From Streptomyces lycii (GTDB taxonomy: Bacteria; Actinomycetota; Actinomycetes; Streptomycetales; Streptomycetaceae): 64,000 nucleotides of DNA. The translations under genes and the position numbers were made by a program. Below are positions 39,991 to 48,286 of the stretch, in pieces. The notes beneath the pieces were generated by a model that had not been told where the DNA came from, did no database searches, and saw only the letters and a list, made by a program, of their open reading frames with translations. Positions within the stretch are counted from its first letter, which is position 1, and every line of letters starts with the position of its first letter. The stretch lies in contig NZ_WHPN01000429.1 of the NCBI RefSeq assembly GCF_009735685.1, forward strand, positions 1 through 64,000. Direction: 5' to 3'.

Positions 39991-42900
39991 TTACATCGGC
40001 ACCGTCACCGTCATCGACTCCCCGTCCCCGAGGTGCATCAGGCCCTTGCCCGGGGTCACCGGGTCGCCCACCATCTGGCGGGTCGTGCGGATGCCGATCA
40101 GGTCGCCGCTGGACGTGTCCTGCGGGGAGAGCAGGATGCCGCGGCGGGCCTTCTTGGCGTCGACCTGCCAGCCGGTGAAGCCGCCCGCGACGTCCTCCTC
40201 GTCGCCCGCGAGGACGAGGCCGATGCCCATTTCCGTACCCCGGGACACGATCCGCTTCAGCTGGGAGCCGGCGTCGCAGTCCGCGTACGACTCGGCGTCG
40301 TCCATCAGGATCACCACCGGGTTCTCCGGGGTCGGCGCGATCGACTCGATGAGTTCCTTGAACTCGTCCTCCTCGATCTCGTCGCCCGTGATGACCTTCA
40401 GCACGCCCTCGGTGCCGTCCAGTTCGCGCATCGGGGACTGCCGCGGGGCGGCCACGACGACGCGTACGCCCTGGGCCAGATACGAGCGGGCCATGCTCAT
40501 CAGCGCCGTGCTGCGGCCCGACTTCGCCGGGCCCGCGATGATGAAGGCCGGTACGCCCCGGGAGAGGTCCGGGCCGTAGCCGGTCAGCTCGTCGCCGCCG
40601 ACGCCGATCAGGCTCCACATCGGGGACGCCGACAGCTCCGGGTCCCGCATCTCCCAGGCGTCGCGCCAGGTGAGGCGGCTCGGCAGGACGTCCACCCGGA
40701 ACGGTCGCCGGGAGCGCGGCACATCCGCGTCGCGCGCCGCCGCGGCCTCGCCGATCGCCGTCACCGCGGCCGCCTGGCCCTGGCCGCTGGAGTCCTCGGA
40801 GAGCAGCGCGAACTGGGTTTCCGTCGCCGTCTCGTTCCGGAAGGCCCGTCCGGGCGCGATCTCGTCGGGCACCTTGCGCGCCTGCACACCGATCAGCGTG
40901 AAGTCGGAGCGGTCGGCGAGCCGCAGCGCGTACTTCGACTCGGTGAGCGCGCTGATCCGGCCGACGAGCAGCTGCCGGTCACCGGTGATCACCAGATGCA
41001 CGCCGACGCTGGCGCCCTCGCGCATCATCGTCATCAGCTCGTCCGTCAGCTCGCCGTGCCCCATCTCGCCGAGGGACGGCAGCCAGCCCTCCCAGCGGTC
41101 GAGCAGCACGACGATGTGCGGCAGCCGCTGCTCCTCCGGTGCCGAGGCGCGCTGTTCGCCGATGTCCGCGTAGCCGTCCTCGGCGAGGAGGTCCTGCCGG
41201 CGGGTGACCTCGGAGCTGAGCCGGCCGATGAGCCGTACGGCCCGCTCGGTCTGCGAGCGGCCGACGACCGCGCCGCAGTGCGGCAGCCGGGTCAGGGCGT
41301 TGAGCGCGCCGTTGCCGCAGTCGATGCCGTAGAGGTGGACGTCGGCGACGGAGTGCGTACGGGCCAGGGAACCCGCGATCGTACGGAGCAGCTGCGAGCG
41401 GCCGCTGCGCGGGGCGCCGCCGACCAGCAGGTGGTCGAAGGACGCGAAGTCGATCGCGACGGGGATCCGGGCCTGGTCGGCGGGGATGTCGGCGACACCG
41501 TACGGGGCCGGGGGCATCGCGCCGGCGCCCTGCACGGCCGGGATGTCGTCCAGCAGCAGCTTGTCGTCGAGGGCGGGCAGCCACGGGCTGTGCTGCGGCG
41601 GGATGGCGAGCCGGTCGTTGGCCTCGATGACGGCGTCGACGAGGACCTTGAGGTCGGTGATCTCCTCCTCCTCGCGGGCGGCCGCCGCGGGCCGCTTGAG
41701 GGCGGCGCGGCCCAGCTCCTGCCATTCGAGGCGGCCGGCCCACGGTGCTTCGGTCTGTGTGTCGGCGGCGCCCGGCCGCCGGCCGCCGACGCGGCCGGAC
41801 TGGAAGGGGACGAGCGAGGCGTGTCCGAGGCGGACGTAGGCGCGGCCGGGGGTGGACTTGCTGATGTGCCCGGCCTCGGGGGAGTCGATGACGTCGCTGG
41901 ACTCGCTGCCGTCGGTGACGCGCAGCGCGATCCGGAGGTTGGTGTTGGCGCGGATCTCGGGTGAGACGACACCGCTGGGGCGCTGGGTGGCGAGCAGCAG
42001 GTGGATGCCGAGCGAACGGCCCCGCTGCGCGATGTTGACCAGGCCGGTGACGAAGTCGGGCAGGTCGCGGACCATGGAGGCGAACTCGTCGATGACGATG
42101 AGCAGCCGGGGGAGCGGGGCGTGCGCGGCGGGGTCGCGGCGCATCAGGTCCTGGTAGTCCTCGATGTCCTTGGCGCCGACGGCGGCCAGGATGTGTTCGC
42201 GCCGCTTGAGTTCGGCGCCGAGGGATTCCAGGGCGCGTTCGACGAGGTGGGCGTCGAGGTCGGTGACCATGCCGACGGTGTGCGGCAGCTGCACACAGTC
42301 CTTGAACGCGGACCCGCCCTTGTAGTCGACGAGGACGAAGGTCATGGCCTCGGGGGTGTTGGCGACGGCCAGCGAGGCGACGATGGTCTGGAGCAGCTCG
42401 GACTTGCCGGAGCCGGTGGTTCCGGCGATCAGGCCGTGCGGGCCGTCCCGCCGGATGTCGATGCCGAACGGGCCGTCGTACGACTCGCCGATGACGGCCG
42501 TCGTCGACATGCCGCCGAGCCGCCAGCGCGCGGCGACCGCGTCACCGCTCGGCGGCTCCATGTCGATGACGTCCAGCAGCCTGCTGGAGCCGGGCAGCGC
42601 CGAGTCCTCGCTCTCCCCGCTGATGTCGCGCAGCGGCGACAGCGAGCGGGCCAGCCGGGCGCACCAGGCGGGCGACACGAAGTCGGGCCGTACGTCCTTG
42701 ATCTGCCGGCTGCCCGCCTGCTCGACCCGCAGCCGCAGCTCGGGCGCCGTCTGCGCCTCGGGACTGTGCGCCCCGGCGGCCGAGGCGGCGTGCCAGGGCT
42801 GGAACGAGGGGAACGCGCCGTCCTGCGCGCCCGCGGCGGCACCCGGGCCGCCGCCGATCGCCGCGGCGGTGCGCCCGCCGGCCGCGTCGTGGTCGACGGG

Positions 42901-44655
42901 GCGGCGCTCGGCGACGACGACCGCCTGGCACTCGCCGGGCAGGAAGCGCTCCTCGGTGTCGAGGCACAGCGCGTACATGCCGACGGAGGGGCCCTCGCGC
43001 AGCAGCCGGACGACACCGGGCAGCGAACGGAGCCTGCGGGAACCGTCCCAGACGACGACGATGTCCGGGTCGGAGAAGCTGGCGCCGCCCTTCGCTCCGG
43101 CTTCCGTGGCGGCCTTCTGGCGCGCCTCCAGCAGCTGGGTCAGCTCGCCGACGCGGGCGCCGACGGTCTCGGCGTCGGTGCCTATGAGGGCGTTGGTGTC
43201 GTTGCCGCCGGTCGGCCGGGCGTGCGGCAGCCAGCGCAGCCAGTCCCAGCTGTCCTGCGCGGACGCCTCGGTGAGGACGTAGAACTGCACGTCCAGCGGG
43301 GAGTGCAGGGTCGCGGCCTGGGTGACGGCCCAGCGACCGAGGGCGCGGGCGGCGTCGCCCTCGCCGGCGAAGCCCATCACGCCGTTCTTGGCGAGCGGCA
43401 GGGCGACCGGGCAGTCCGCGATCTTCCAGGCCACCTCGCGGCGGTGGTCGTCCTGTTCGGGGTCGTCGAGGATGACCTCGGAGGGCATCTCGGCGGTGCC
43501 GACGCGCAGCAGCAGATGGTCCTTGTCGGTGCGGCGGCGCTCCCAGAGGCGGGTGCGCGGACCGGTGCCGAGGGTGAGCACCGTGGCCGGGTCGGGCATG
43601 GCCAGCCGGCGGTCGAGACGCTCGGCGACGAGCGCCTCCCGCGCGTCCTTCTCGATCCGGGCCTTGTGCTCCTTGTATTCGGCCAGCTGCTTCGCGTACG
43701 ACTTCCGGCCGTGCTTCTTGTCCATGAAGTAGTTGGCGAACAGCATGATCGGGCTCATCACGGCCATGATCAGGTAGTACCAGCGGTTCATCACCACGGC
43801 CATGGTCACCGCCGCGACCAGCGGCATCAGCGCCATGAGCCAGGGGATGGGCCGGGCGTCGCTCTCCGAGGGCGGGTTGGGCAGCCGGAAGCGGGTGGTG
43901 CGGTCCGGCGGGCGCAGCCGCGGCGGACGGTTGTAGTCCAGGCCCATGCTGTCGTCGGACCACTTGAGCGCGGCGTTCGGCGGGGCGTAACGCGCGATCT
44001 CGAACAGGCTGTTGCCGACGGCGAGCTGGGCACCGAGCGGCCAGGCGTCGCCGTCGAGCTTCTCGCCGTCGAGGGTCGCCCCGGGTGCGTCGTCACCGTC
44101 CGTGCCGGAGCCGCCCGGCTGCGGGTGCACGGCGACCTGGCAGGTCCCGTCGGCCGTGACGGTGAGCGTCAGCGCGCGGTCCGCGAGTTCGGGGTCGTCG
44201 ACGCGGATGTACGAGGCGGGGCCGCGGCCGATGTCGTACCGGCCGAGGCCCAGCCGGTGCACCGAACCGGCCGCGGGGCCGCCCACGACGCGCAACTCGA
44301 CCAGGCCCGCGGGCTCTCCGGGCAGGCAGCCCGCCGGATCGTGCAGGCTGACGACGGCGCCCTCGCGCAGCGGTGAGGCGGCGACGGTGAGGCCGGGGTC
44401 GAGGGCGTGCCCGTCGATGTAGACGGGAAGCGGCGCGGAGGCGGGCTGCGTCTGCGGGGGCGCCCCGCCACCGGTGATGGGGATGACCTGCGCGCCGTCC
44501 CCGGCCCGCGGCGCGGCCGGGACGGGCAGCGCCACCCCGACCTGCTGGGCCAGCTCCTGGGCGACGTCGCCGATGGGCGACTCGGGATCCGCGTCGAGCA
44601 CGACATCGGCGTTGGCGCCGCCGAGAGGATCGACGACGGTCACAGTCAGGCGCAC
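39991..44655 (-). CDS. EssC/EccC-type FtsK/SpoIIIE secretion ATPase
   Basis: Motor of a type VII-like secretion system at the inner membrane. 1554 residues. Order: ubiquitin-like YukD/EsaB-type start (1-35, MRLTVTVVDPLGGANADVVLDADP); FHA domain about 118-222 (GRYDIGR kept, but the usual S-R-x-H is ADRA, so phosphopeptide binding may be lost); membrane spans about 271-289 and 292-310; then three FtsK-like ATPase domains. P-loops: GTTGSGKSE (about 742-750), GAPRSGRSQ (about 1079-1087) and GPAKSGRST (about 1376-1384); in the last two Arg replaces the Walker lysine. FHA plus two spans on one chain is the Firmicute EssC plan rather than mycobacterial EccC. No EccB, EccD, EccE or mycosin gene lies in the window. 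Confidence 0.92.
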   Translation of the reverse strand: MRLTVTVVDPLGGANADVVLDADPESPIGDVAQELAQQVGVALPVPAAPRAGDGAQVIPITGGGAPPQTQPASAPLPVYIDGHALDPGLTVAASPLREGAVVSLHDPAGCLPGEPAGLVELRVVGGPAAGSVHRLGLGRYDIGRGPASYIRVDDPELADRALTLTVTADGTCQVAVHPQPGGSGTDGDDAPGATLDGEKLDGDAWPLGAQLAVGNSLFEIARYAPPNAALKWSDDSMGLDYNRPPRLRPPDRTTRFRLPNPPSESDARPIPWLMALMPLVAAVTMAVVMNRWYYLIMAVMSPIMLFANYFMDKKHGRKSYAKQLAEYKEHKARIEKDAREALVAERLDRRLAMPDPATVLTLGTGPRTRLWERRRTDKDHLLLRVGTAEMPSEVILDDPEQDDHRREVAWKIADCPVALPLAKNGVMGFAGEGDAARALGRWAVTQAATLHSPLDVQFYVLTEASAQDSWDWLRWLPHARPTGGNDTNALIGTDAETVGARVGELTQLLEARQKAATEAGAKGGASFSDPDIVVVWDGSRRLRSLPGVVRLLREGPSVGMYALCLDTEERFLPGECQAVVVAERRPVDHDAAGGRTAAAIGGGPGAAAGAQDGAFPSFQPWHAASAAGAHSPEAQTAPELRLRVEQAGSRQIKDVRPDFVSPAWCARLARSLSPLRDISGESEDSALPGSSRLLDVIDMEPPSGDAVAARWRLGGMSTTAVIGESYDGPFGIDIRRDGPHGLIAGTTGSGKSELLQTIVASLAVANTPEAMTFVLVDYKGGSAFKDCVQLPHTVGMVTDLDAHLVERALESLGAELKRREHILAAVGAKDIEDYQDLMRRDPAAHAPLPRLLIVIDEFASMVRDLPDFVTGLVNIAQRGRSLGIHLLLATQRPSGVVSPEIRANTNLRIALRVTDGSESSDVIDSPEAGHISKSTPGRAYVRLGHASLVPFQSGRVGGRRPGAADTQTEAPWAGRLEWQELGRAALKRPAAAAREEEEITDLKVLVDAVIEANDRLAIPPQHSPWLPALDDKLLLDDIPAVQGAGAMPPAPYGVADIPADQARIPVAIDFASFDHLLVGGAPRSGRSQLLRTIAGSLARTHSVADVHLYGIDCGNGALNALTRLPHCGAVVGRSQTERAVRLIGRLSSEVTRRQDLLAEDGYADIGEQRASAPEEQRLPHIVVLLDRWEGWLPSLGEMGHGELTDELMTMMREGASVGVHLVITGDRQLLVGRISALTESKYALRLADRSDFTLIGVQARKVPDEIAPGRAFRNETATETQFALLSEDSSGQGQAAAVTAIGEAAAARDADVPRSRRPFRVDVLPSRLTWRDAWEMRDPELSASPMWSLIGVGGDELTGYGPDLSRGVPAFIIAGPAKSGRSTALMSMARSYLAQGVRVVVAAPRQSPMRELDGTEGVLKVITGDEIEEDEFKELIESIAPTPENPVVILMDDAESYADCDAGSQLKRIVSRGTEMGIGLVLAGDEEDVAGGFTGWQVDAKKARRGILLSPQDTSSGDLIGIRTTRQMVGDPVTPGKGLMHLGDGESMTVTVPM

Positions 44656-44832
44656 GAGCGTCCTCCCCGTTGTGTGCTGCGCGGCCGGCTGCCTCCAGCA
44701 TCGTGCAGGCCGCTGACACCGGACGATATCGGCCCGGCCGCCGCCCCGGACACCGGCGGTGGCACGGCGGCCCGCGTCGGGATCCGCGAACAGATGTGGG
44801 AACGGCCGGATGTGGTCCCCGCGTCCCCACCC

Positions 44833-44862
44833 TTAAGCTGGCGCATCAGCGGATGGTAGGAC
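44833..44862 (+). promoter_or_regulatory. Possible promoter of the WXG100 gene
   Basis: ttaagc (44833-44838), 18-base spacer, taggac (44857-44862), about 60 bp ahead of the WXG100 start. Modest match to the vegetative consensus. Confidence 0.35.
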
Positions 44863-44928
44863 CATGCGCCTGCTCGGAGCCACGGGGGCGTCCCTGCGGC
44901 ACGGACGGATTCTTCAAGGAGGGCCCCT

Positions 44929-45234
44929 ATGGGCGGCAAGAACGATGTGAATCTGACTTACCAGGACATGGAGGACGCCGCTGGGAAGCTCAAGGAGCAC
45001 AAGGAGGACATCCAGCGGCAGCTCGGCCAGGCCCAGAAGTTCATCAAGAGCCTGGTGAACGACGGCTTCGTCACCGAGAAGGCCTCGAAGAAGTTCGACG
45101 AGTCCTACGAGGAGTTCAGCAAGGGCGCCACGGAGATGATGGAGGGCATGGACGGCATGGGCCAGTTCCTGAAGTCCGCCGCCAGCGCCTTCCGCAACCT
45201 GGACACCGAGCTGGAGGGCGGCCTGAAGAAGTAA
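44929..45234 (+). CDS. WXG100-family protein (EsxA-like)
   Basis: 101 residues with a perfect ribosome site, aaggagg. Two helices (about 10-45 and 52-90) joined at VNDGFVTEKA, where D-G-F replaces W-x-G, a common variant in actinomycete WXG100 proteins. C-terminus AFRNLDTELEGGLKK holds the F-x-x-L-D motif shared across the locus. It is divergent from the EssC-like ATPase and is the best candidate for the system's main small substrate. Confidence 0.85.
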   Translation: MGGKNDVNLTYQDMEDAAGKLKEHKEDIQRQLGQAQKFIKSLVNDGFVTEKASKKFDESYEEFSKGATEMMEGMDGMGQFLKSAASAFRNLDTELEGGLKK

Positions 45235-45561
45235 CGCCGTTCACCGGCCCGGCCGGTGGCAGAGCCGGCCTGGCACCGAGGTGTATCCCGGCCCGGTGCC
45301 GGGCGGCTCACGGCGGCCGGGTGCGCTCACGCTGACCCGCGCGGCTCGCGGCGATCCGGTGCCGGGCGCGGGCGGCGGTGACCGGGGTGGCGCACGGTTC
45401 CCGGACGGCGGCGGCCGGACGCGCCGTGTGTTCCCGCCGTCGCCGGATGGCCGGGCCTGCCGGTGCGGGCGGGCCTTCGCGGGGCCCGGGCTGCCGCATA
45501 CCGCGTCTGCCGCGCATCGCGCCGCACCGTACGCGTGCCGGGCCGCGGGCGCCCGCGGAGT
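45235..45561. other. Gap between convergent WXG genes
   Basis: G/C-rich with several local inverted repeats (ccggcccggccgg, cccggcccggtgccggg) that could end both transcripts. No gene is recognised. Confidence 0.45.
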
Positions 45562-45918
45562 TCAGGTCGCCTTCTGCGTGCCGTGCGACCCTTCCTTGCG
45601 GCCCTCGCCTCCGCCGCCGTCCTTCTTGGTGTTCTTCTCGAGCTCCTTCTCCAGCTCCTTGTCGGTCTTGCGCACCTCGCGCACCACGGCGTCCGCCATG
45701 TCCGCCAGCCCGCCCAACTGCTGGCCGATGTCCTCGCGGCCGTCCTCCCAGTTGGACTCGAAGTCGTTCAGCTTGTCGACGACCCCGCCGTCCCCGATGT
45801 CGTCGCGATAGCTCTCGAACATCTTCTTGGTGCCGTTCATACGTGTCTTGATCGACCGAAGCCTGCCGCCGAAGCCCTCGAGTTCACTCAGCGGAATAGC
45901 GAAGTCCGGCTTCCCCAT
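45562..45918 (-). CDS. WXG100-like protein with long tail
   Basis: 118 residues. IPLSELEGFGGRLRSIKTRMNGTKKMFESYRDDIGDGGVVDKLNDFESNWEDGREDIGQQL (about 8-70) gives two helices with N-W-E-D-G at the turn. The segment VRKTDKELEKELEKNTKK corresponds in register to the C-termini of the other three small proteins, with Val in place of Phe. A hydrophilic tail of about 15 residues (GGGGEGRKEGSHG) is extra. Probably co-transcribed with nothing, as the next minus-strand gene is 325 bp away. Confidence 0.78.
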   Translation of the reverse strand: MGKPDFAIPLSELEGFGGRLRSIKTRMNGTKKMFESYRDDIGDGGVVDKLNDFESNWEDGREDIGQQLGGLADMADAVVREVRKTDKELEKELEKNTKKDGGGGEGRKEGSHGTQKAT

Positions 45919-46243
45919 GTGTCCGACCTCCCCCGTCCAGTAATCAGCACCCGTTCAGTATGCCGCCACGGCTCGCCCGTACAGCAGGACTTCCCGGCCA
46001 CGTCGGGTGCGGGGTGCCTCGTGCCGCCGGACCGCGGGCCGGTCGGCGGTACCGGCCGGGACGCGGATGCGTCTGTGCACCGGCACCGGGAGGCGTACGC
46101 GTTTCGGGCGCCGACCGGGAGGCGTACGCGTATCAAGCGCCGGGGGAGGCGTACGTGTCCGGGTGAGGGCGGGGAGGCGTACGTGTCCGGGTGAGGGCGG
46201 GGAGGCGTACGCGTCTCGTACGCCTGCGGGCGACGGACGGGCC
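45919..46243. repeat. ggaggcgtacg tandem repeats
   Basis: ggaggcgtacgcg/ggaggcgtacgtg recurs about five times between 46088 and 46215, including an exact doublet of a 28-bp unit (gaggcgtacgtgtccgggtg + agggcggg). The unit contains the palindrome-like gtacg. No gene is seen. Confidence 0.75.
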
Positions 46244-46897
46244 TCACGCCGGCCGGAACGTGGACGTGACCGCGTCGAACACGTCGAAGAACGAATCGGC
46301 GAGGTCCAGCACCTGGCTGCTGCCCGCGACCAGCGCCACCCGGCCTTCCCCGTGCTCGTCGTCCGGCACCGGGATGAAGGTCTGCATCAGCACCACCCGC
46401 ACCGACCGCTTGAGCCCGTCGCCGGGGATCTCGATGTCCTCGATCCCGTGCGTCCGCGCCGCGAGCCCGACTTCCGGGATCTCGACGGTCGACACCTTCC
46501 GCCAGGTGTCGCCCTCGCGCTTGGCGGTGCGCTCCTTGAGCTGGCTCACGATGGCGGCGGGGTCGGTCGGCAGGATCGTTCCCTCCACCGTGCGCGCCCC
46601 CACCAGCGACACGGTGACGGACGCGGTGATCGGCGTATCGCCGCCGAAGCTCTCGGCCATGCAGCCGCAGTACACGGCGCCCGAGTCGTAGGCGTCGCGC
46701 GCGGACTTCCGCAGGAAGGACGTCAGCACGTCCCGGTGCTCGGCCATCTCCGGGCGCGCGCGTATCCGTTCGCTCACCATGCGGCGGATGCTGTCGTCCC
46801 GGGACTCGGGGCGTACGTCGAACTCCCACCAGGTGTCGGGCACGGAGATCCGGAATCCCCCGCGCTCCACGGTCTCCGTCTCGGTCCGCCGGCTCAT
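46244..46897 (-). CDS. Unrecognised protein of about 217 residues, T7SS locus edge
   Basis: 217 residues from ATG 46897 (ggggagcg upstream; the frame is open further but that part is R/P/G-rich). GGFRISVPDTWWEFDVRPESRDDSIRRMVSERIRARPEMAEHRDVLTSFLRKSARDAYDSGAVYCGC begins it, and VRVVLMQTFIPVPDDEHGEGRVALVAGSSQVLDLADSFFDVFDAVTSTFRPA ends it. The end matches 35447-36079. Soluble, no signal peptide. Possibly a substrate chaperone or accessory protein (inference from repetition in the locus). Confidence 0.72.
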   Translation of the reverse strand: MSRRTETETVERGGFRISVPDTWWEFDVRPESRDDSIRRMVSERIRARPEMAEHRDVLTSFLRKSARDAYDSGAVYCGCMAESFGGDTPITASVTVSLVGARTVEGTILPTDPAAIVSQLKERTAKREGDTWRKVSTVEIPEVGLAARTHGIEDIEIPGDGLKRSVRVVLMQTFIPVPDDEHGEGRVALVAGSSQVLDLADSFFDVFDAVTSTFRPA

Positions 46898-47499
46898 GTC
46901 CGCTCCCCGCTGCTGTGGTGTCGTCCTGCGCTCTCCCGCCGCGCCAACTTTACGGTCGTCGGTGCGGAGCAGTGGCCCGTCCGGGAAGCCCGCTCGAACG
47001 CCGGCGTGCCGGACGGTCTTCCCCTCCGGCTCCGCCGAGGCCGGACGCCGGCCGTCCCGGTGGGCAGCGGCGGACCGGTGGGCAGCAGCAAACCGGTGGG
47101 CGGCCGGGGCCGCGCCCGCCCCCTCCCCGGACGAGTCACCTCGCGGCTGTCCGTGCGGAGCGTGTCGCAGCGGCCCTGAGCGGGTCGTCCGGAGCGGCCC
47201 GGAGCGGATCGTCCGGAGCATGCCGGACCGGTCGTCCGGAGCATGCCGAGCAGTGCCGGCGGCGATGCCCCGGGCGCCCCCGGACGGCACGTCGCAAGGC
47301 CGTCCCGGCACGTCCGTGTCGGCGTTCCGTCACAGCCCTGCCACGTGCTTTCCACGGTCCACAACGAGCCTTGAGGGGCCTTCTGCGCTGCTGATACGGT
47401 GCGGAGGCTTGACAGCCCTGGTCTGCCGCCGATCGACGAGGCGGAGGGCATGTCAGCCTCAAACGCCCAGAATCGGACAGGACTTGCGGGGACAGTTGC
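46898..47499. repeat. 602-bp gap with short repeats
   Basis: Contains ggtgggcagc(a/g)gc repeats with ccggtggg (47059-47105) and gtccggagc(a/g)-type repeats (47183-47250, e.g. ggatcgtccggagcatgccgg). The final 130 bp hold the Tad operon promoter. No gene is seen. Confidence 0.65.
47371..47400 (+). promoter_or_regulatory. Candidate promoter of the Tad pilus operon
   Basis: ttgagg (47371-47376), 18-base spacer, tacggt (47395-47400). A good vegetative-type match about 100 bp ahead of the CpaB-like gene. Confidence 0.5.
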
Positions 47500-48240
47500 G
47501 TGAAGACTCAGGAGCGCACGGCGTCTGGGGGCGGCAGGGCGGGTGGATCCGCGCAGCCGGTCGGCGAGAGGCTTCCATCCGCACCGCGTGAGCGCAAGCC
47601 GGCGCTGGCCGCGCTCGCGGTGCTGCTGATCCTGGTCGGGGCGCTCGGCGCCACCGTGCTCGTGCTGCGGGCCGGCGAGCGGATCGAGGTCGTGAAAATC
47701 ACGGAGGAGGTGCCGGTCGGCAAGCCGGTGCCTGCTTCCGCGATGGAATCCGTGATGGTCGCGCAGGATTCCGGTGTGGACTATGTGAAGTGGGCCCAGA
47801 AGGATCTGGTCACGGAGAAATACCGGACCGCGACCCCGCTCGTCGAAGGGTCCCTCCTCGTCGGCTCGATGCTGACCGACGAGAGCGGCCTCCCCGAGGG
47901 CAAGGTCGTCGTCGGCCTCTCGCTCAAGGGCGGGCAGTTCTACAAGGGCATCAAGTCCGGCGACACCGTCTCCGCTTTCCGCGTCGGCACCGACACCGGC
48001 GACGCCGGGGACTCCGAAACCGGTTCCGGCGGCGCGACTTCCGGGAACAACCTCCTCGTGCAGCAGGCGACCGTACGCGAGGTCACCACGGGCAGCGACG
48101 AGACCATCAGCAGCGGTGATCTTCCGGTCTCCGTCCTCGTGAGCCAGGAGGAGGCCGAGGCGCTCACGCAGGCCGCCGCCGCCGGTGAGGTCGCCGTCGT
48201 GCAGGTGCCGTCGGGCAGCGCCGACGCCGCCGCCAACTGA
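47500..48240 (+). CDS. CpaB/RcpC-like SAF-domain protein
   Basis: 246 residues from GTG 47500 (gggga upstream). One membrane span about 36-57 (LAALAVLLILVGALGATVLVL), then a SAF domain (about 60-125): ITEEVPVGKPVPASAMESVMV, LVEGSLLVGSMLTDE. The C-terminal part GLSLKGGQFYKGIKSGDTVSAF to VSVLVSQEEAEALTQAAAAGEVAVVQV is the RcpC/CpaB pattern. In Tad systems this protein sits in the envelope and supports pilus assembly. First gene of the cluster. Confidence 0.85.
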   Translation: MKTQERTASGGGRAGGSAQPVGERLPSAPRERKPALAALAVLLILVGALGATVLVLRAGERIEVVKITEEVPVGKPVPASAMESVMVAQDSGVDYVKWAQKDLVTEKYRTATPLVEGSLLVGSMLTDESGLPEGKVVVGLSLKGGQFYKGIKSGDTVSAFRVGTDTGDAGDSETGSGGATSGNNLLVQQATVREVTTGSDETISSGDLPVSVLVSQEEAEALTQAAAAGEVAVVQVPSGSADAAAN

Positions 48241-48286
48241 ACTACGCTGCACCGGGGGTCTAACGGGGATCTGGGGACGTAAAGAT

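Noticed and set aside
42001-44376. 791-codon plus-strand frame opposite the EssC-like gene
   Set aside because: It is antisense in the codon register that stays open in high-GC genes, with no domain recognised; the minus-strand gene has full FtsK/FHA motifs.
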